Below, one piece after another: positions 60,545 through 64,000 of a stretch of DNA of 64,000 nt. Source of the DNA: Fuerstiella marisgermanici (GTDB lineage Bacteria > Planctomycetota > Planctomycetia > Planctomycetales > Planctomycetaceae); NCBI RefSeq assembly GCF_001983935.1, contig NZ_CP017641.1, positions 7,614,001 to 7,678,000 on the forward strand, given 5' to 3'. A program made the translations under genes and the position numbers. Each line of letters opens with the position of its first letter. Positions within the stretch are counted from its first letter, which is position 1. The notes under the pieces are model-generated. The model saw only the letters and a program-made list of their open reading frames with translations. It searched no databases and was not told where the DNA came from.

Positions 60545-61111
60545 CTACGCGGCCACTGTGAAGACCCACAGGATCCCCAGCCACACAATTCCCAAAGCGT
60601 GCCAGAACCACGCGGCAAAGGCGACGCCGAAATAGTATTCGTGGTCATAGCGGTCGTAAAACGATGCCAGCGTAACCCACATCAGGACAGACTGGGCGAT
60701 CAGGAAATGCATCGCATGCATCGCCACAAACATGAACACGAACCCGTGCGTGTTCAGTTGTGAAGTTTGCTGAACTGTCGTGCCCTTCAGGAAACTCCAC
60801 ATTCCGAACGACTGGACTCCTACAAACAGCGTTGCGAAACCCAAAGCCAGAAGAAGGGCTCGTCGAAATCTGGCCTGACGCTCGACCTTCACGTTTGTCA
60901 AAGCGGCGTGAAGGAACCAGCTTCCCAGCAACAAAAACACGGTGCAGAATTGGAAGGCGGCAGGCAGTCGCAGGCGGTCACTGGGCGGTGGGGCTTTGAA
61001 TATCAATGCCAGTGACCACGCCACAGCGATGCAGACCGCAACTTGAAGAACTGTCGCCAGGAAGAAGCGACGAACCATCAGGCTTTGGTTTTCTGCCCAG
61101 CGTGAAGACAT
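60545..61111 (-). CDS. haem-copper oxidase subunit III-like membrane protein
   Basis: The protein has 188 residues from the ATG at 61111 (MSSRWAENQS); MVRRFFLAT at 61078 is an alternative. Five membrane helices can be seen, e.g. FFLATVLQVAVCIAVAWSLALIF, AAFQFCTVFLLLGSWFLHAALTNV, and ALLLALGFATLFVGVQSFGMW. The core NTHGFVFMFVAMHAMHFLIAQSVLMWV and YYFGVAFAAWFWHALGIVWLGILWVFTV resemble cytochrome oxidase subunit III (CoxC/CyoC type), including a His-rich helix. No subunit I or II gene lies nearby, so it is an orphan. It is convergent with the CcsBA gene and divergent from the glutathione peroxidase gene. Confidence 0.82.
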   Translation of the reverse strand: MSSRWAENQSLMVRRFFLATVLQVAVCIAVAWSLALIFKAPPPSDRLRLPAAFQFCTVFLLLGSWFLHAALTNVKVERQARFRRALLLALGFATLFVGVQSFGMWSFLKGTTVQQTSQLNTHGFVFMFVAMHAMHFLIAQSVLMWVTLASFYDRYDHEYYFGVAFAAWFWHALGIVWLGILWVFTVAA

Positions 61112-61276
61112 ATGTCGGGGCCACAAAATCGGGGCTGTGGACTTGCCAGATGAGATGTTCCGGCAAGAATGAGAACATTCGCGACGGGCGAATTGGCGGA
61201 GTCCGGACACCGATGTTCACATTGTAGTGATCACCTCCGAGTTTGTCCGGCGTTTTTAGCACAGGAGAAACCCAGA

Positions 61277-61849
61277 ATGAAACTGTTTAGTCTTGCGGCT
61301 CTGACCGCACTTATGATTGCAGGAGCAAACGGCATGGCGGACGATGAGAAGCAGGAAGCGAAGACACCAGATTCCGTCCACGACTTCAAAGTGAAATCGC
61401 TCGACGGCAAAGAGGTGGAACTGGAAAAGTACAAGGGCAAAGTGCTGCTGGTGGTGAATGTGGCCAGCCAGTGCGGAGCAACACCGCAATACACTCAGTT
61501 GCAGGAACTGCACGACAAGTACGCGGACAAAGGGTTGGTTGTCATGGGCTTTCCATGCAATCAGTTTGGAGCTCAGGAACCCGGCAGTGCGGAAGAGATC
61601 AAGGAATTTTGCTCAACGAAGTACCGAGTCAAGTTTCCGATGTTTTCGAAGATCGACGTCAACGGCGACGAACAGGCACCGATCTATGATTTTCTGAAGA
61701 GTAACTCAGACGATCACACAAACATCGGCTGGAACTTCGAGAAATTCATCGTCAGCAAAGATGGCAAAGTGGCCGCTCGGTTCAAAACGCGAACCAAACC
61801 AAATGCTCCAGAGGTATTGAAGATTCTCGAAGAGGAACTGGCGAAGTAA
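61277..61849 (+). CDS. exported glutathione peroxidase (Cys type)
   Basis: The protein has 190 residues from the ATG at 61277, with AGGAG nine bases upstream. A signal peptide (KLFSLAALTALMIAGANGMA) precedes the thioredoxin-like fold. The active site is VNVASQCGATPQYTQLQEL with C66 in place of selenocysteine. The GFPCNQFG motif with a possible resolving cysteine, and WNFEKFIVSKDGKVAARF with the catalytic Trp, are intact. Cys-type enzymes use thioredoxin more often than glutathione. It probably reduces peroxides in the periplasm. It is a single-gene unit with its own terminator. Confidence 0.93.
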   Translation: MKLFSLAALTALMIAGANGMADDEKQEAKTPDSVHDFKVKSLDGKEVELEKYKGKVLLVVNVASQCGATPQYTQLQELHDKYADKGLVVMGFPCNQFGAQEPGSAEEIKEFCSTKYRVKFPMFSKIDVNGDEQAPIYDFLKSNSDDHTNIGWNFEKFIVSKDGKVAARFKTRTKPNAPEVLKILEEELAK

Positions 61850-61883
61850 GTCTTGTGTTGCACGCAGAATGAATCTGTATGAG

Positions 61884-61914
61884 GCCGAGGGCAAGCGGGC
61901 CCTCGGCTTTCTTT
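61884..61914 (+). terminator. intrinsic terminator of the glutathione peroxidase gene
   Basis: A perfect 9-base stem GCCGAGGGC/GCCCTCGGC with loop AAGCGG is followed by TTTCTTT. It lies 35 bases past the stop codon. Confidence 0.9.
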
Positions 61915-61962
61915 ATGCGCTGCACGTTTGGCGATGAACTCGAATTACGACACATCGCCGGC

Positions 61963-63132
61963 CTATCGCAAGTGCCGCGACTGGTTCACTGCATTCAGCA
62001 GCTTGTCGATATCCTCTTGTGAATTGTAAAGATGAGCTGATACACGCAGGAAGCGTCGCCCATTCCAGGCGGCGACCGGAAGTTCGATGCCGTGTTCATC
62101 GCGAAGTTCCAACTGTAATGGATCCGGATGCCCGTGGTAGCCGGGTTTCCAGTCGGCCGGTTGAGGCAATTCGACGGCGCACATACTGACAACGTCGGCT
62201 TCGGTCGACGTGCAAAACGGACCAATGCCGTCCATGGCCAGAAGTTCTCGACGAGCATGGCAGATCAGCTTGTGGGCGTGCTGGCGGAACGTGTCGAGGC
62301 CGAGTTCACTAAAGAATTCGATGGCGGCAGGAATGGAGAGTAACGGCGCGGGGTCTCGCGTTCCCAGCCAGTTGATGCGGTCCTGCCAGCACGATGGTCG
62401 ACCGGCAATCGAACCACCCCAGCTTGTGATCGGGCAACGGATCTTGCCGTGGTGTTTTGGGTGAGCCCACAGAAAACCGCTACCGAACGGAGCACACAGC
62501 CATTTGTGACAGCTGGCACAATAGTAGTCACAGCCGATATCGTCCAGATGGACGTCGAGCATCGCGATGGCATGCGGGCCGTCGATCGCCGTCAGGATGC
62601 CGTATCGTTTCGCAAGTTGGCAGATGGCTTTCACGGGCAGAATGGCAGCCGTCGGCGATGTGACATGACTGATGACAATCATCTTCGTGTTGTCGCTGAT
62701 GGCGTTTTCAAGGGCCGTGACGATGCCTTCGTCGTCCAGCGGGAACGGCAGTTGAGCGGTGATGATTTTGGCGCCGGTCTGCTGACTTTTGTGGTTCCAG
62801 ATGTTGCGGACGGCTCCGTATTCGTGATCGGTCAGCAGCACTTCGTCGCCCGGCTTCAGGTCGACGCTTTCGGCAACGATGTTCATCGCGACGGTAGCGT
62901 TGTCGACCAAAGCCAGACGAGCGGCTTTTGTGTGCAGGAATTTTGCCAGGTGTTCGGCGGCGACGTGCAGTTCGGCTTCCATGTCCTGGCAGAAGAATCG
63001 CATCGGCTGGCGTTCCAGCCTTGCGGACCACTCTTCACGTGCTTTGCGTACCGCGATCGGCGAAGGACCAAATGAGCCGTGATTTAGGTATGTAGTTGAT
63101 GGATCAAGATTCCAGTGGTCGGCGTGTGGCAT
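61963..63132 (-). CDS. class V aminotransferase, isopenicillin N epimerase-like
   Basis: The protein has 389 residues from the ATG at 63132 (MPHADHWNLDPSTTYLNHGSFG), with AGGGA seven bases upstream; a much longer in-frame extension lacks family support. The PLP-dependent fold I features are LVDNATVAMNIVAESV, DEVLLTDHEYGAVRNIW, DGPHAIAM (the pyridine-binding aspartate) and the lysine in CASCHKWLCAPFGSGFLW. The tail WNGRRFLRVSAHLYNSQEDIDKLLNAV is typical of isopenicillin N epimerase-like proteins, a broad group that includes cysteine desulfurase-like enzymes. The true substrate is unknown. It lies directly after the MATE transporter gene on the same strand, 155 bases apart. Confidence 0.9.
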   Translation of the reverse strand: MPHADHWNLDPSTTYLNHGSFGPSPIAVRKAREEWSARLERQPMRFFCQDMEAELHVAAEHLAKFLHTKAARLALVDNATVAMNIVAESVDLKPGDEVLLTDHEYGAVRNIWNHKSQQTGAKIITAQLPFPLDDEGIVTALENAISDNTKMIVISHVTSPTAAILPVKAICQLAKRYGILTAIDGPHAIAMLDVHLDDIGCDYYCASCHKWLCAPFGSGFLWAHPKHHGKIRCPITSWGGSIAGRPSCWQDRINWLGTRDPAPLLSIPAAIEFFSELGLDTFRQHAHKLICHARRELLAMDGIGPFCTSTEADVVSMCAVELPQPADWKPGYHGHPDPLQLELRDEHGIELPVAAWNGRRFLRVSAHLYNSQEDIDKLLNAVNQSRHLR

Positions 63133-63287
63133 GGAGTTTCCCTGGCCTGAATTTTCAGAGTCGTGCAGTTTCGCTTTTCTGGATTTGGTCGTGTGCGAAG
63201 CCACGTTTGAATCGTCGCTTGTCTGCCTGCGAATCACTGGCGATTCGGTGCTTGCTTGGTGTTGCGCGTACCTGCGGCCGGACGCCG

Positions 63288-64000
63288 CTATGTCAGGTGA
63301 ATCTTCTTCCACTTCCCGGACAGGAATCGCCACAACATCGCGGACCCCATCAGCATGATGTGAGCGGTACACGTCAGCCACAGGTGCTGAATGGTGGCTC
63401 CTTCGCTGCGAACGATCAACCATGCCGGCAACGTCATAACAAACCAGCTCGAAAGCATCGTGATCAGCATCGGAAACAACGTGTCTCCTGCCCCCCGCAG
63501 CGCGGACGCAAAGACGACTGCAAGAGCATCGAAGATCGAATAAATGGCGACAAACGTCAGTAAGCGACTCGCCGCCGGAAGGATGCTCTCAATGCTGGGC
63601 CCGGAATCGGAGTTAGGATCGGTGAACGCCAGGAACGGTTGCAGACAGGTTTCTGGAAAGAACACCAGCAAAACAGCAGCGACACCCGTCCACACGATGC
63701 CCATTCGAATTGCGTTCCACGTCGTGCGAATCGCGGCGCTTTGCAGATTGGCTCCGATGTGATGTCCCACCAGCGTTTGAACGGCCGTCCCGAAGCCGAG
63801 CAGTGGAACAAAGATGACAGCGTTGACGCTGAATGCCAGATTTGTGGCGGCCATATCGTCGCGACTTAGACTTCCCACGATAAACAGAAATGCGAGGAAG
63901 CCTGAGTTGTCAACAAAGTAGTGCAGTCCGCTGGGGACGCCAAACTTCAGGTACTTTTTGAGTATCTGGGCGTCGGGTTTCCAGGTCGATCGCAGTGGGT
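63288..64000 (-). CDS. MATE-family efflux transporter (5' end off window)
   Basis: The frame is open to the right edge, so the N-terminus is missing and about 237 residues remain. Membrane helices and MATE-like motifs are visible: YLKFGVPSGLHYFVDNSGFLAFLFIVGSL at the edge, then AFSVNAVIFVPLLGFGTAVQTLVGHHIGANLQSAA, which holds the conserved G-x-x-x-G-A-x-x pattern, IFDALAVVFASALRGAGDTLFP, and the tail HLWLTCTAHIMLMGSAMLWRFLSGKW. The transporters export drugs or metabolites using a Na+ or proton gradient. It overlaps nothing and precedes the aminotransferase gene. Confidence 0.9.
   Translation of the reverse strand, partial: PLRSTWKPDAQILKKYLKFGVPSGLHYFVDNSGFLAFLFIVGSLSRDDMAATNLAFSVNAVIFVPLLGFGTAVQTLVGHHIGANLQSAAIRTTWNAIRMGIVWTGVAAVLLVFFPETCLQPFLAFTDPNSDSGPSIESILPAASRLLTFVAIYSIFDALAVVFASALRGAGDTLFPMLITMLSSWFVMTLPAWLIVRSEGATIQHLWLTCTAHIMLMGSAMLWRFLSGKWKKIHLT

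Overview
The window looks like the chromosome of a marine-type planctomycete (phylum Planctomycetota). Marker families of that group recur. They are DUF1592-type and DUF1549/DUF1553 (PSD1) cytochrome-like proteins, a DUF1501 Tat-exported protein, a very large PVC dehydrogenase/HEAT/cytochrome c protein, three formylglycine-type sulfatases, an ECF sigma factor beside a Ser/Thr kinase with TPRs, and a giant ResB-CcsA fusion. GC content appears moderately high. Many genes start with GTG or TTG, and I used Shine-Dalgarno spacing to choose several starts.

Layout. 1-6850: a DUF1592 protein cut by the window edge, an Old-Yellow-Enzyme-type oxidoreductase, a cluster of short palindromes, a cupin, an SO_0444-type metal exporter with an HMA tail, and a sulfatase. 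6997-9470: an IS1634-like insertion sequence sitting inside one copy of a hairpin-ended element, with an intact sister copy next to it. 9501-17491: a kinase plus ECF sigma pair, two hypothetical proteins and a PVC dehydrogenase. 17706-33239: on the minus strand, the core gene-expression cluster. In transcription order it is promoter, tRNA-Thr(UGU), tRNA-Tyr, tRNA-Gly(UCC), tRNA-Thr(GGU), tuf, rpmG, tRNA-Trp, secE, nusG, rplK, rplA, rplJ, rplL, rpoB, rpoC, rpsL, rpsG, terminator. The first four tRNAs and tuf match the order of the E. coli thrU-tyrU-glyT-thrT-tufB operon. 33653-35390: an unusual sigma-70 factor carrying several extra helix-turn-helix modules.

35769-46803: a PSD1/DUF1501 operon, small membrane proteins, two sulfatases and a zincin protease. 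46946-51303: a Rieske protein translationally coupled to a DegT-type aminotransferase, then obg and ispH, then a DUF3806-like protein. 51812-52848: an ECF sigma factor overlapping a membrane protein that carries two CxxCH haem motifs, a candidate haem-based anti-sigma switch and the most interesting item here. 52856-64000: an acetyl-xylan-esterase-like hydrolase, a lipoprotein, the CcsBA haem-export/cytochrome c maturation fusion, an orphan oxidase subunit III-like protein, an exported glutathione peroxidase, a class V aminotransferase and the C-terminal part of a MATE transporter cut by the right edge.

Together the genes show housekeeping transcription and translation, sulfated-polysaccharide breakdown, and extracytoplasmic c-type haem chemistry. 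No CRISPR array, prophage, rRNA or replication origin was seen. All identifications come from reading motifs and remembered family features; no database search was run.
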